The translations under genes were made by a program, and so were the position numbers. From assembly GCA_003512705.1 (NCBI GenBank), contig DOPF01000026.1, forward strand, positions 1,188 through 14,045: DNA of 12,858 nucleotides. The letters are read 5' to 3'. Origin of the DNA: Patescibacteria group bacterium. GTDB taxonomy: Bacteria; Patescibacteriota; Patescibacteriia; Veblenbacterales; UBA10138. Shown one piece after another: positions 1 through 6,350 of this stretch. The stretch's first letter is position 1, and the number at the start of each line of letters is the position of its first letter. The notes under the pieces were generated by a model, which saw only the letters and a list, made by a program, of their open reading frames with translations, was not told the DNA's origin and made no database searches.

Positions 1-23
1 TACTGGGTTGTTAACTCGGGCAT
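1..23 (-). CDS. start of a downstream gene, cut by the window edge
   Basis: An ATG at 23-21 lies 1 bp after the TAA of the FKBP gene (TAA-T-ATG), the same junction as between the FKBP gene and the gene before it. Only seven codons are visible (M P E L T T Q) before the window ends, so neither the product nor the existence of a full gene can be confirmed. The identical stop-start spacing suggests the Clp-FKBP operon continues past the edge. If the next base made the eighth codon a stop, this call would be wrong. Confidence 0.35.
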
Positions 24-24
24 A

Positions 25-564
25 TTATTTTATCTTAATAAGTTCAATCTCAAAAATTAGTGTGGCATTAGGGGGAATGGCACTGCCCGCTCCTTGCTCG
101 CCATAAGCTAATTTTGGCGGAATAGTTAGCCGCCGTTTCTCCCCCACTTTCATACCGGCTACACCCATATCCCAACCTTGTATAACTTGCCCGGCGCCTA
201 AAGTAAATGAAAACGTTTGCCCGTGATCGTAGCTAGAATCAAATTTAGTGCCGTTGGTTAACCAACCGATGTAATTGACCTCAACCACATCCCCGGTCTT
301 GGCCGCCTCGCCCGTACCCGGCTGTAATATTTCCCCTTGCATTTCTGACGGTTGATTAGTGTTGTTTGAAGTTGGTATATTAGTGTTTGCTTCCGTTAAA
401 AAATTAATATCATCTGCCTTACTAGTTAAGGGTTGGTTGCGGCCAAACCCAAAAATAAAATATAACCCCACCGCCAATATGGCTATACCTAAAAGCGTGC
501 CGGCTAAAGCGCCGGCTTGACCGGTATAGCCCTTATCTTGGTTATGGCCGTATCTATAATCCAT
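25..564 (-). CDS. membrane-anchored FKBP-type peptidyl-prolyl isomerase
   Basis: Predicted cis-trans prolyl isomerase that helps proteins fold. The 179-aa protein has a short N-terminal tail, one membrane helix at about residues 20-41, a Ser/Thr/Asn-rich linker (about 45-75) and one complete FKBP domain (about 76-179). By alignment from memory with human FKBP12, the active-site residues are all present: Y98, F108, D109, F118, V127, I128, W131, Y154, I163 and F171. The domain should therefore be catalytically competent. The helix looks like an uncleaved anchor with no lipobox cysteine, and the catalytic domain probably faces outside the membrane, though flanking charges are ambiguous. The gene starts 1 bp after the stop of the 237-aa gene. 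No clear Shine-Dalgarno site is seen, so translation is probably coupled. Being last of four genes behind a Clp-type ATPase suggests an envelope protein-folding role (inference). Confidence 0.93.
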   Translation of the reverse strand: MDYRYGHNQDKGYTGQAGALAGTLLGIAILAVGLYFIFGFGRNQPLTSKADDINFLTEANTNIPTSNNTNQPSEMQGEILQPGTGEAAKTGDVVEVNYIGWLTNGTKFDSSYDHGQTFSFTLGAGQVIQGWDMGVAGMKVGEKRRLTIPPKLAYGEQGAGSAIPPNATLIFEIELIKIK

Positions 565-565
565 A

Positions 566-1279
566 TTAAGCTACTAATTTATTTTGGCTTTCCTGCGCGC
601 GGCGTGATTGCCTTAGTTTTAGATTTTCCAAAGATTGATGGTAAAAATCATCATCAGAAATTAAGCGGGTAAATTCATTTTGGTCCCGTGAGGATAATCG
701 CTTGAACCCCGTCTGTATATGGGACACGCTCTCGGCTTGCTCCGGTGTAAACTTATTAAGACGCCGCCCTTGGCCAGATTTAACATTCAAAGCTGCTTGC
801 AAAGCGTCATGCCGGGCAATTAATTCCAGCATCTGCTCGTCAACAATACTGCGAAACGGACTAACCTGTATAGGCTCATTAATTTCGCCCCGCCGCACTT
901 GATCCAACACCTCCTCCCAGTTAGGATTTAGCCAAGGAACCTCAACACCCGCTTCTCTAAGACGAAGGCCAATGTCGGCAATCGATCTTAGGCCGCTATG
1001 GCCCTTTTCTAAGATTTTTGCCCGCGATGTGTCTGGACTAGACGATAATATATTAAATAACCTTTCCACGTCTTCAAAAGCGAAACGCCGCGTTTCTGCT
1101 AATTGCGCCTTATAAAATTTTCCTTCCATTACAGGCAATTTATCTGCCGCCGTCTCCAAGTTAGTAAATAAATCCTCATCTAATTCTAAGGACTTGGGGG
1201 CTTGTTCTTTTCCCTCATAATGCCCCGCCACTTCGGTTGCCAAATCGCCCTGATCAATAGTTGGATATTCTCTAAACAT
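566..1279 (-). CDS. uncharacterised soluble 237-aa protein of the Clp operon
   Basis: I do not recognise the family. The protein is 237 aa, highly charged and predicted mostly helical, with no cysteine, signal peptide or membrane segment, so it is probably cytoplasmic. It has an acidic N-terminal part (about 1-60), a central stretch with regular Leu/Arg spacing (about 60-160), and a basic, Gln/Ser/Arg-rich C-terminal tail (about 205-237). No nucleotide-binding, metal-binding or DNA-binding motif is visible. The ATG lies 2 bp after the stop of the Clp-like ATPase, and its own stop is 1 bp before the FKBP start. This packing suggests co-translation and a shared function, for example as an adaptor or substrate-delivery factor for the ATPase. 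That is only inference. Codon use looks like its neighbours, so recent transfer is not indicated. Confidence 0.85.
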   Translation of the reverse strand: MFREYPTIDQGDLATEVAGHYEGKEQAPKSLELDEDLFTNLETAADKLPVMEGKFYKAQLAETRRFAFEDVERLFNILSSSPDTSRAKILEKGHSGLRSIADIGLRLREAGVEVPWLNPNWEEVLDQVRRGEINEPIQVSPFRSIVDEQMLELIARHDALQAALNVKSGQGRRLNKFTPEQAESVSHIQTGFKRLSSRDQNEFTRLISDDDFYHQSLENLKLRQSRRAQESQNKLVA

Positions 1280-1281
1280 AA

Positions 1282-3837
1282 TTATGATAACCTTCTAGCT
1301 TTATCTATTCTTATATTTCCCCCGGGTTCTAATACCACCACATCGCGGCGAGTTAATTTACCAGTTAATAAGTAATTGGCCAAGGCGTTATCAACCTTGT
1401 CTTGAATCGCGCGTTGTAATGGCCTAGCGCCATAAAGCGGGTCAAATCCTTCTTGCGCCAATTCTTTAACCGCCGCGTCAGTCACCCGCAAGGTTATCCC
1501 CTTGGCCGTTAAAGTTTGCCCCACCTTGTTAAGCAACAGTTTGGTAATTTTAACCACCTCGTCCATAGATAAAGGCGTAAACACAACCACGCCATCGAAA
1601 CGATTGATAAGTTCGGGCTTAAAGTATCTTTTTAAATCCGAGGTTAAAAGTTGACGACGGATAGACTCGACTGATTCCTTTTTCTGCAAACTGTCTTGAA
1701 TAATATCACCCGCCGCATTAGAAGTGGCAATAATAATAGTATTCGTAAAATCAACTGTCCGGCCAGACGCGTCGGTTAAACGGCCATCATCAAATAATTG
1801 CAAAAATACATTTAAAATATCAGAATGTGATTTTTCAAACTCATCTAATAAAATTAAGGCATAGGGCGACTGCCGTACCGCTTCGGTTAAATACCCGGTA
1901 GCTTTTCCAGTTGGCGAACCAATTAAGCGATATAAACTTTCCGGAGTTTGGTATTCGGACATATCTAACCGAATCATTTTATTTTCGCCGCCAAAGTACT
2001 CGGCCGCCACCGTTTTAGCCAATTCAGTTTTACCAACGCCGGTGGGGCCAAGAAACAAAAAAGTAGCGATTGGTCGCGCGGCTGATCGTAATTCCGTGCG
2101 CGCCCGACGCAAAGCTGCCGCCACCAAACTTACCGCCTCGTCCTGGCCAATAATTCTTTGGTGTAATATCTTTTCCAAATTCAGCAATCGCTCGCCCTCG
2201 GACTTAGACACTTGAGTAATGGGCACATTTACTTTTCCCGCTACCAACTGCGTTACATCGGCCGCCTCAATAACCGCCTGGTCGCCTTTTTTTTGCTGAA
2301 CATACACCGCCACTTCCTCACACAATCTAATAGCTTTCTCGGGTAGCCACTGATCGGGTAAATAACGGCGCGATAAATTTACCGCCTCGACCAAAGCGCC
2401 ATAAGAGAAGTATATTTTTTGCTTATACTCTATTAAACCCACCGTCGCTTCCAGAATTTGAATGGCCTGATCAGTGTCGGGCTCATTTATTTTTACTTTT
2501 TGCATCGCCCGCCCGAGCGAGGTGCCGTCTAAGTAAGCGGCAAAATCGCGAGGACTGGTAGATGAAATGGTAATTATTTTATTGTCACTAATAAAATTAG
2601 CAATGAGTTCGGCCACATCTAAATTTTCTTTACCACCGGTACTTTGACCAACCAAATTATGAACGTCCTCAATATATAGCACAATATTTCCGGCGTGCAC
2701 TATTTCATTCATGGCTTGTAATAGCCGCTGTTCCACTTCTTCGGCCGAGGCGGCGCCGCCTACTAATGTTGGCACAGATAATGATAATAATTTTTTATCT
2801 TTAAACAGTTCGGGCACATCTTCCGCTACCATCAATTGCGCAATCCCCTCCACTATGGCGGTTTTGCCAACACCCGCCTCACCCACCAATACCACACTTG
2901 ATTGCCCACCGGTGATAACTCTAAAGATTTCAGATATTTCCTTATCGCGACCCAAGCAAGGCTTTAAATAACCGTGAGCGGCTAAGTAAGTAAAATCACG
3001 GCTCATCCGGTCCAAGAGCGGTGTGGCCACGGCCAAATATGCCCGGTCAAGGGCGTAGCGCGGACGCCAGGCGGCCTTGCGGGCGCGCCGTCTTATCTCT
3101 CGACTTAGTCTTTGGCGGACCGAAAACCAAATGGTTATATTAGCAATCATATTTGGCTCAACGGCTAATTCGGCTAGGACTTCGGTGGCCAGTGACTGAC
3201 CGCGCGCAATACTCAAAATTATCTCACCCACTTCTATACTGGAACTTTTCCGTTCTAAGGCTAATTGCGCGCCCTGATTTAACGCCGCCACCACCCCCAA
3301 ACTTAAAACCGCGTCACCGCCAGTTGGTAAAGCCGAGAAAGCGCGTGACAACGTATTAAATAGTTTTTCCGGATTAACACCTAGCCGCGAAAATATCGCC
3401 TGGCCGGTACGGGTTTTGAGTGCGGCAGCTAAAAAATGAACTTCGGTAACCTCGGCATGGTTAAATTTTCGGGCATATCTAAAAGCCTCTTCTAACATTT
3501 TCCAAACTTCCGGGCTTAGATACTTTTCCACGGTGGCTGTTCCAGTAGCCTGCTGAAGTGATGGTCGACTAAGATCTTTATTAAAGCGATAAAAAATATA
3601 TCCCGCGCACAATACAAACAACCACCACCAGATCTTAATACTCGGTTCTAAAAATAACGCTTTATACACCGCCCCGCCGCTATTTAGAAAATTTATGGCT
3701 CGCCACAAAAATACCGCCACAAAAATCGCCGATAGTAGTACGATGAATCCCCCCACATACCGATACCACGCCATGCGTAAGCGTCGCGTCACCAAAGACG
3801 CGTAAGTAGGTCTAATTGTCCAAACAATCTGCGGCAT
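1282..3837 (-). CDS. membrane-anchored Clp/HSP100-type AAA+ ATPase, atypical
   Basis: Two-domain Clp-family ATPase of 851 aa. Order: basic N-terminus; two membrane helices (about 28-50 and 66-84) that leave the rest in the cytoplasm by the positive-inside rule; double Clp N-domain (about 104-235); D1 with Walker A GEAGVGKT at 319-326; D2 with Walker A GPTGVGKT at 597-604, Walker B D665-E666, sensor-1 N707, arginine finger R746 and sensor-2 R805. D2 looks active. Odd features: the D1 Walker B acidic pair is E390-D391 instead of Asp-Glu; one of the two D1 arginine fingers is Ala (R443-A444); the D1 pore motif KYRG is replaced by ASAE (363-366); the D2 pore motif GYVG is deleted (around 641-648); there is no coiled-coil M-domain between about 505 and 530; and no ClpP-docking tripeptide is seen in 708-740. 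It therefore seems neither a normal ClpC nor ClpB. The ATG abuts the stop of the upstream membrane-protein gene. Confidence 0.92.
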   Translation of the reverse strand: MPQIVWTIRPTYASLVTRRLRMAWYRYVGGFIVLLSAIFVAVFLWRAINFLNSGGAVYKALFLEPSIKIWWWLFVLCAGYIFYRFNKDLSRPSLQQATGTATVEKYLSPEVWKMLEEAFRYARKFNHAEVTEVHFLAAALKTRTGQAIFSRLGVNPEKLFNTLSRAFSALPTGGDAVLSLGVVAALNQGAQLALERKSSSIEVGEIILSIARGQSLATEVLAELAVEPNMIANITIWFSVRQRLSREIRRRARKAAWRPRYALDRAYLAVATPLLDRMSRDFTYLAAHGYLKPCLGRDKEISEIFRVITGGQSSVVLVGEAGVGKTAIVEGIAQLMVAEDVPELFKDKKLLSLSVPTLVGGAASAEEVEQRLLQAMNEIVHAGNIVLYIEDVHNLVGQSTGGKENLDVAELIANFISDNKIITISSTSPRDFAAYLDGTSLGRAMQKVKINEPDTDQAIQILEATVGLIEYKQKIYFSYGALVEAVNLSRRYLPDQWLPEKAIRLCEEVAVYVQQKKGDQAVIEAADVTQLVAGKVNVPITQVSKSEGERLLNLEKILHQRIIGQDEAVSLVAAALRRARTELRSAARPIATFLFLGPTGVGKTELAKTVAAEYFGGENKMIRLDMSEYQTPESLYRLIGSPTGKATGYLTEAVRQSPYALILLDEFEKSHSDILNVFLQLFDDGRLTDASGRTVDFTNTIIIATSNAAGDIIQDSLQKKESVESIRRQLLTSDLKRYFKPELINRFDGVVVFTPLSMDEVVKITKLLLNKVGQTLTAKGITLRVTDAAVKELAQEGFDPLYGARPLQRAIQDKVDNALANYLLTGKLTRRDVVVLEPGGNIRIDKARRLS

Positions 3838-4188
3838 TTAAAAAAATATAAAAAAGATGGCCACCGGCAAAACCGTGAGCCAGAACAATACCAACAGTAA
3901 ATACCAACCTGTCCATAAAATCAAGCGGATTAATTTATAAATAATTAAAATAAAACGCATCACCAAACTGATAGCTCGCCCCGACCATGTATAATCGGAA
4001 TACATGGGCTTAAAAAAGTACTTAAAAAACAAACCGATGGCTAATCGCTCCCAGGTGTCTTTGATGCTCTGCGCCGCCCAGTCGGCCACCATTTTAAGCC
4101 CCAAAGTGTACCACCACAACGGCCACCGCCATAAGTCGCTGATTGTTTCTAAGAGTAATTTGGAAACCTCTTCCCGTGCGTAAGTCAT
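3838..4188 (-). CDS. Trp-rich small membrane protein, first gene of the Clp operon
   Basis: Unrecognised 116-aa protein. It has an amphipathic N-terminal half containing the cluster WRWPLWWY (20-27), a short polar middle, and a strongly hydrophobic C-terminal part with probably two membrane helices (about 73-91 and 92-116) ending in the hydrophobic residues IFFIFF. Ten of 116 residues are Trp and there is no Cys. I chose the ATG at 4188; an in-frame TTG at 4203 would add five residues but lies upstream of a consensus -10 box that predicts transcription starting at the 4188 ATG. Its TAA is followed at once by the ATG of the membrane-anchored Clp-like ATPase. That tight coupling and shared membrane location suggest a partner or anchor for the ATPase (inference). 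Confidence 0.8.
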   Translation of the reverse strand: MTYAREEVSKLLLETISDLWRWPLWWYTLGLKMVADWAAQSIKDTWERLAIGLFFKYFFKPMYSDYTWSGRAISLVMRFILIIYKLIRLILWTGWYLLLVLFWLTVLPVAIFFIFF

Positions 4189-4194
4189 GGGTTT

Positions 4195-4200
4195 ATTATA
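4195..4200 (-). promoter_or_regulatory. consensus -10 box (TATAAT) for a probable leaderless transcript of the Clp operon
   Basis: On the minus strand a perfect TATAAT is followed by six bases (AAACCC) and then the ATG at 4188. With usual spacing, transcription would start at the A of the ATG, leaving no 5' leader and no ribosome-binding site. At a 17-bp spacer the -35 hexamer would be TTCCCG (4218-4223), matching TTGACA at only 3 of 6 positions, so the promoter may depend mainly on the -10 element. No Shine-Dalgarno site is present upstream of the ATG. Confidence 0.6.
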
Positions 4201-4297
4201 CAATGTTTAATTACTAGCGGGAAGAAACAAAAAAAATCAGCAATTAACAATGGCCGCCAATAATATCTTTGTTACTTTTTGTCGAATCAAAATATTA

Positions 4298-4325
4298 TGT
4301 ATTAATGTGTTAATACATTAATACA
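4298..4325. repeat. 28-bp palindrome with 11-bp perfect arms and 8-bp TTAA periodicity
   Basis: The arms TGTATTAATGT (4298-4308) and ACATTAATACA (4315-4325) are exact reverse complements around GTTAAT. TTAA also recurs every 8 bp at 4302, 4310 and 4318. It lies 16 bp beyond the tgt stop and about 100 bp before the Clp operon's -10 box. It could be a weak AT-rich terminator for tgt, although no strong U-run follows on the minus strand, or a binding site for a dimeric regulator. The rest of the 4204-4340 gap holds an eight-base minus-strand T-run near 4230-4237 with no convincing stem before it. No small gene is seen. Confidence 0.6.
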
Positions 4326-4340
4326 AGGTGAAATAAAATA

Positions 4341-5480
4341 TTAAATTATTCCACCCACGATTGATTGCCTGATTACTCTCATCAATTCCAAATAAAAATA
4401 CAAATTATGCAGACTGGCTAAACGTTCGGCTAACACTTCTTCACTGGCAAACAAATGCCGCAAATAAGATCGGGTCGCTTTATGATTGCTACATGCCGGG
4501 CAAGCGCATTGATCGTCAATTAAATTATTATCTTTAGCCCAGGCGGCGCTTTTTAAATATAAGGTTGAATAAAACTTCTTTTTGCCATCAAAAACTAAAT
4601 TTGGTTTTTTAAAATCCCCCACCACTTTACGATTCCAAACATACACCCGACCGTGCCTGGCCTCACGCGTGGGAATAACGCAGTCAAAACAATCGATGCC
4701 GCGTTTAACTGCTTCTAAAATATTTTCAGGATACCCCACCCCCATTAAATAATGAAGTTTGTCTGGTGGTAAAACCGGCACGGTATAATCTAAAACTTTA
4801 TACATCTCCTTGGCTTCTTCACCCACCGCCAAACCGCCTATGGCAATGCCATCAAATGGTAAAGACGAAATTTCCGCGGCGCTTTGCAAACGCAAATCTT
4901 TATAAACCGATCCTTGCACAATGCCGAAAAGTTGTTGACCCGATTTTTTTATTTTCGGCCAAACCTCGGCTTGTTCACGCGCCCACAAAGTTGTCCTTGC
5001 TACTGCTTCTTTAGCCACGTCTTTACCGGCGTCAGATGCCACACATTCATCCAGCACCATAACAATATCCGACCCTAAATCAGCCTGAATCTGCAAAGCC
5101 AATTTAGGAGTTAAATGATGAGTAGCGCCATTGGAGGGGGATTTAAACTCCACGCCACTGTCGGTGACTTTTCTATATTTACTTAAACTAAAAACCTGAA
5201 AACCACCGGAGTCGGTTAATATCGGCCCCGGCCAACCCATAAATTTATGTAAACCACCCGCCGCCCGAATTATCTCCACACCCGGCTTAAGCCACAGGTG
5301 GTAAGTGTTGGATAAAATTATTGACGCGCCTAAATTTTTTACCTCGGCCATCGTTAATCCCTTAACCGCTCCGCGGGTGGCAATTGGTAAAAAGAAGGGT
5401 GTTGGTACACCCCCGTGAGCTGTTTTAAAAATACCCGCCCGAGCTTGACTTTTAGTAGATTGATGCTGTAATGTGAACAT
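4341..5480 (-). CDS. tgt: tRNA-guanine transglycosylase (queuosine pathway)
   Basis: Swaps guanine-34 in the anticodon of GUN tRNAs for the queuosine precursor preQ1, in the cytoplasm. The 379-aa sequence carries the family motifs in order: SNTYHLWLKPG (57-67); TDSGGFQ with general-base D90; LDEC (143-146); the GGLAVGE loop (215-221); FDCVIPTR with nucleophile D266 (265-272); and a zinc site C325, C327, C330 and H358. The stretch between the nucleophile and the zinc site is about 20 residues longer than in E. coli Tgt (around 285-322), and the substrate loop reads EARHG where N-A-R-N/H-G is more usual. Both look like lineage variation. The ATG at 5480 has no Shine-Dalgarno site; a possible extended -10 element ends 6 nt before it. 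No queA or other queuosine gene is in this window, so precursor synthesis or salvage cannot be judged. Confidence 0.97.
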   Translation of the reverse strand: MFTLQHQSTKSQARAGIFKTAHGGVPTPFFLPIATRGAVKGLTMAEVKNLGASIILSNTYHLWLKPGVEIIRAAGGLHKFMGWPGPILTDSGGFQVFSLSKYRKVTDSGVEFKSPSNGATHHLTPKLALQIQADLGSDIVMVLDECVASDAGKDVAKEAVARTTLWAREQAEVWPKIKKSGQQLFGIVQGSVYKDLRLQSAAEISSLPFDGIAIGGLAVGEEAKEMYKVLDYTVPVLPPDKLHYLMGVGYPENILEAVKRGIDCFDCVIPTREARHGRVYVWNRKVVGDFKKPNLVFDGKKKFYSTLYLKSAAWAKDNNLIDDQCACPACSNHKATRSYLRHLFASEEVLAERLASLHNLYFYLELMRVIRQSIVGGII

Positions 5481-5486
5481 AAATAG

Positions 5487-5495
5487 AAAATAACA
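5487..5495 (-). promoter_or_regulatory. possible extended -10 element of tgt
   Basis: On the minus strand TG-T-TATTTT is followed by six bases and then the tgt ATG at 5480. This is the same geometry as the Clp operon promoter and again predicts a leaderless mRNA. The hexamer matches TATAAT at four of six positions, and no good -35 element is seen at 16-18 bp. Moderate to weak evidence. Confidence 0.35.
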
Positions 5496-5519
5496 TACCC
5501 TAGACCAAAAGAAAAACCT

Positions 5520-5524
5520 GGAGG
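5520..5524 (+). promoter_or_regulatory. Shine-Dalgarno site (GGAGG) of the phosphatidyltransferase gene
   Basis: GGAGG sits 4 bp before the ATG at 5529. It is the only clear Shine-Dalgarno motif in front of a gene start in this window and fixes the start. A weak promoter candidate upstream is TTGATG at 5460-5465 with TAGAAA at 5484-5489 (18-bp spacer, four of six matches each), overlapping the 5' end of the divergent tgt. Confidence 0.75.
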
Positions 5525-5528
5525 ATAA

Positions 5529-6257
5529 ATGAACCTTGCCAACTATTTAGCTCAAGCGGAGGTAGGCGCTAACTATCTGATCCGAATCAAGGACCAGACA
5601 CTGGGGGCATTTTTTGGCCTCCTTATACCCATCCCAACCCGCCGAAAATTTATCCGGCAAACCGTAGTGCGATTTTTCGCTTTTCTTTCCCGGCCACTGT
5701 CGCAGGCGGTAGATCGGGGCATCGAAAATGACACAATCTCGGTACCCAACCTGTTTTCCATCAGTCGAGCAATTATTGCACCTTTATTCATAATTTTTGT
5801 TCATTTGGACGCGGGGAAAGAGTATCTATTGATGTTGATTGGTTGGGCTATTTTCAGTGACTTTTCTGATGGCGTATTGGCGAAAAAAATGGGGCAGGAA
5901 ACCGAGCTGGGTGGTCTTTTAGACGCTGGGTGCGATAAAATCCTTTACATTTCTGGACTTATCGCATTTCAGGCCCACATCTTACTGTGGCCGGTTAACG
6001 CAGCCTTCTCTATTTTATTAGAGTCAATACTAGCTACCTTAGCCTTGTTAGTGTGGCGGGCGAAAAAACGCGACACCTATGCCGGTTCGGCAGAAATAAA
6101 ATCCAACTGGTTAGGTAAAACCAAATACTGCCTACAGGGAGCCGCTGGCCTGTGCTACATCTATGCACTACCAATTGAAGGCAATTGGTTTCTGTTGACC
6201 GCCAACTTTTTCGCGGCCGGTAGTATAATTCGGCATCTTGTTCCACAAAAAAAATAA
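5529..6257 (+). CDS. CDP-alcohol phosphatidyltransferase, PgsA-like
   Basis: Integral membrane enzyme expected to transfer a phosphatidyl group from a CDP-lipid to an alcohol, giving a phospholipid. The 242-aa protein has the family signature at 111-136: D111, D114, G115, A118, K119, G128, D132, D136. All four metal/catalytic aspartates are present, but the usual Arg after Ala is Lys (K119). PNLFSISR (73-80) resembles the PgsA helix-1 motif PNxLTxxR, and SNWLGKTK (192-199) resembles the PgsA segment after the signature. About five to six membrane helices follow residue 75. The first 70 residues are an extra N-terminal extension with amphipathic character. PgsA-like identity is favoured but the acceptor alcohol cannot be read from sequence. 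It is the only plus-strand gene, diverging from tgt with a 48-bp gap and converging on the sigma gene. Confidence 0.9.
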   Translation: MNLANYLAQAEVGANYLIRIKDQTLGAFFGLLIPIPTRRKFIRQTVVRFFAFLSRPLSQAVDRGIENDTISVPNLFSISRAIIAPLFIIFVHLDAGKEYLLMLIGWAIFSDFSDGVLAKKMGQETELGGLLDAGCDKILYISGLIAFQAHILLWPVNAAFSILLESILATLALLVWRAKKRDTYAGSAEIKSNWLGKTKYCLQGAAGLCYIYALPIEGNWFLLTANFFAAGSIIRHLVPQKK

Positions 6258-6278
6258 TCCGCGCCACAAAAGCGCAAA

Positions 6279-6309
6279 ACTGGACCACGCAACTCGGTCC
6301 GGTTTTTTT
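6279..6309 (+). terminator. rho-independent terminator of the phosphatidyltransferase gene
   Basis: An 8-bp stem, ACTGGACC (6279-6286) with GGTCCGGT (6296-6303) including one G-T pair, closes a 9-nt loop and is followed by a run of seven T (6303-6309). It starts 21 bp after the stop. Preceding A residues can extend the stem into the T-run. Confidence 0.85.
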
Positions 6310-6313
6310 ATTT

Positions 6314-6350
6314 AAAAAAGGGCGCATGGTTTTTCAAACCACACACCCTT
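6314..6350 (-). terminator. rho-independent terminator overlapping the sigma-factor stop codon
   Basis: Minus-strand hairpin with a 15-bp stem (6350-6336 with 6332-6318, including three G-U pairs), a 3-nt GAA loop and a T-run to 6314. Its 5' end overlaps the TAA stop at 6351-6349. It lies tail to tail with the plus-strand terminator at 6279-6309, insulating the two convergent genes. Confidence 0.85.

Noticed and set aside
702..902. 66-aa plus-strand open frame inside the 237-aa gene
   Set aside because: Antisense shadow of a gene fixed by its tight operon junctions; no motif and no start signal.
4189..4203. TTG at 4203 as start of the Trp-rich membrane protein
   Set aside because: The five extra codons contain the consensus -10 box; the ATG at 4188 fits promoter geometry better.
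4226..4260. Rho-independent terminator before the eight-T run on the minus strand
   Set aside because: The only stem I can form is about 4 bp with a wobble (CGGC/GCTG), too weak to call.
5354..5542. 62-aa minus-strand frame crossing the tgt start and the divergent gap
   Set aside because: Overlaps the conserved N-terminus of Tgt in another frame and the phosphatidyltransferase start; no similarity seen.
6034..6327. 97-aa minus-strand frame overlapping the phosphatidyltransferase 3' end and both terminators
   Set aside because: It runs through two clear terminators and a conserved gene; a shadow reading.
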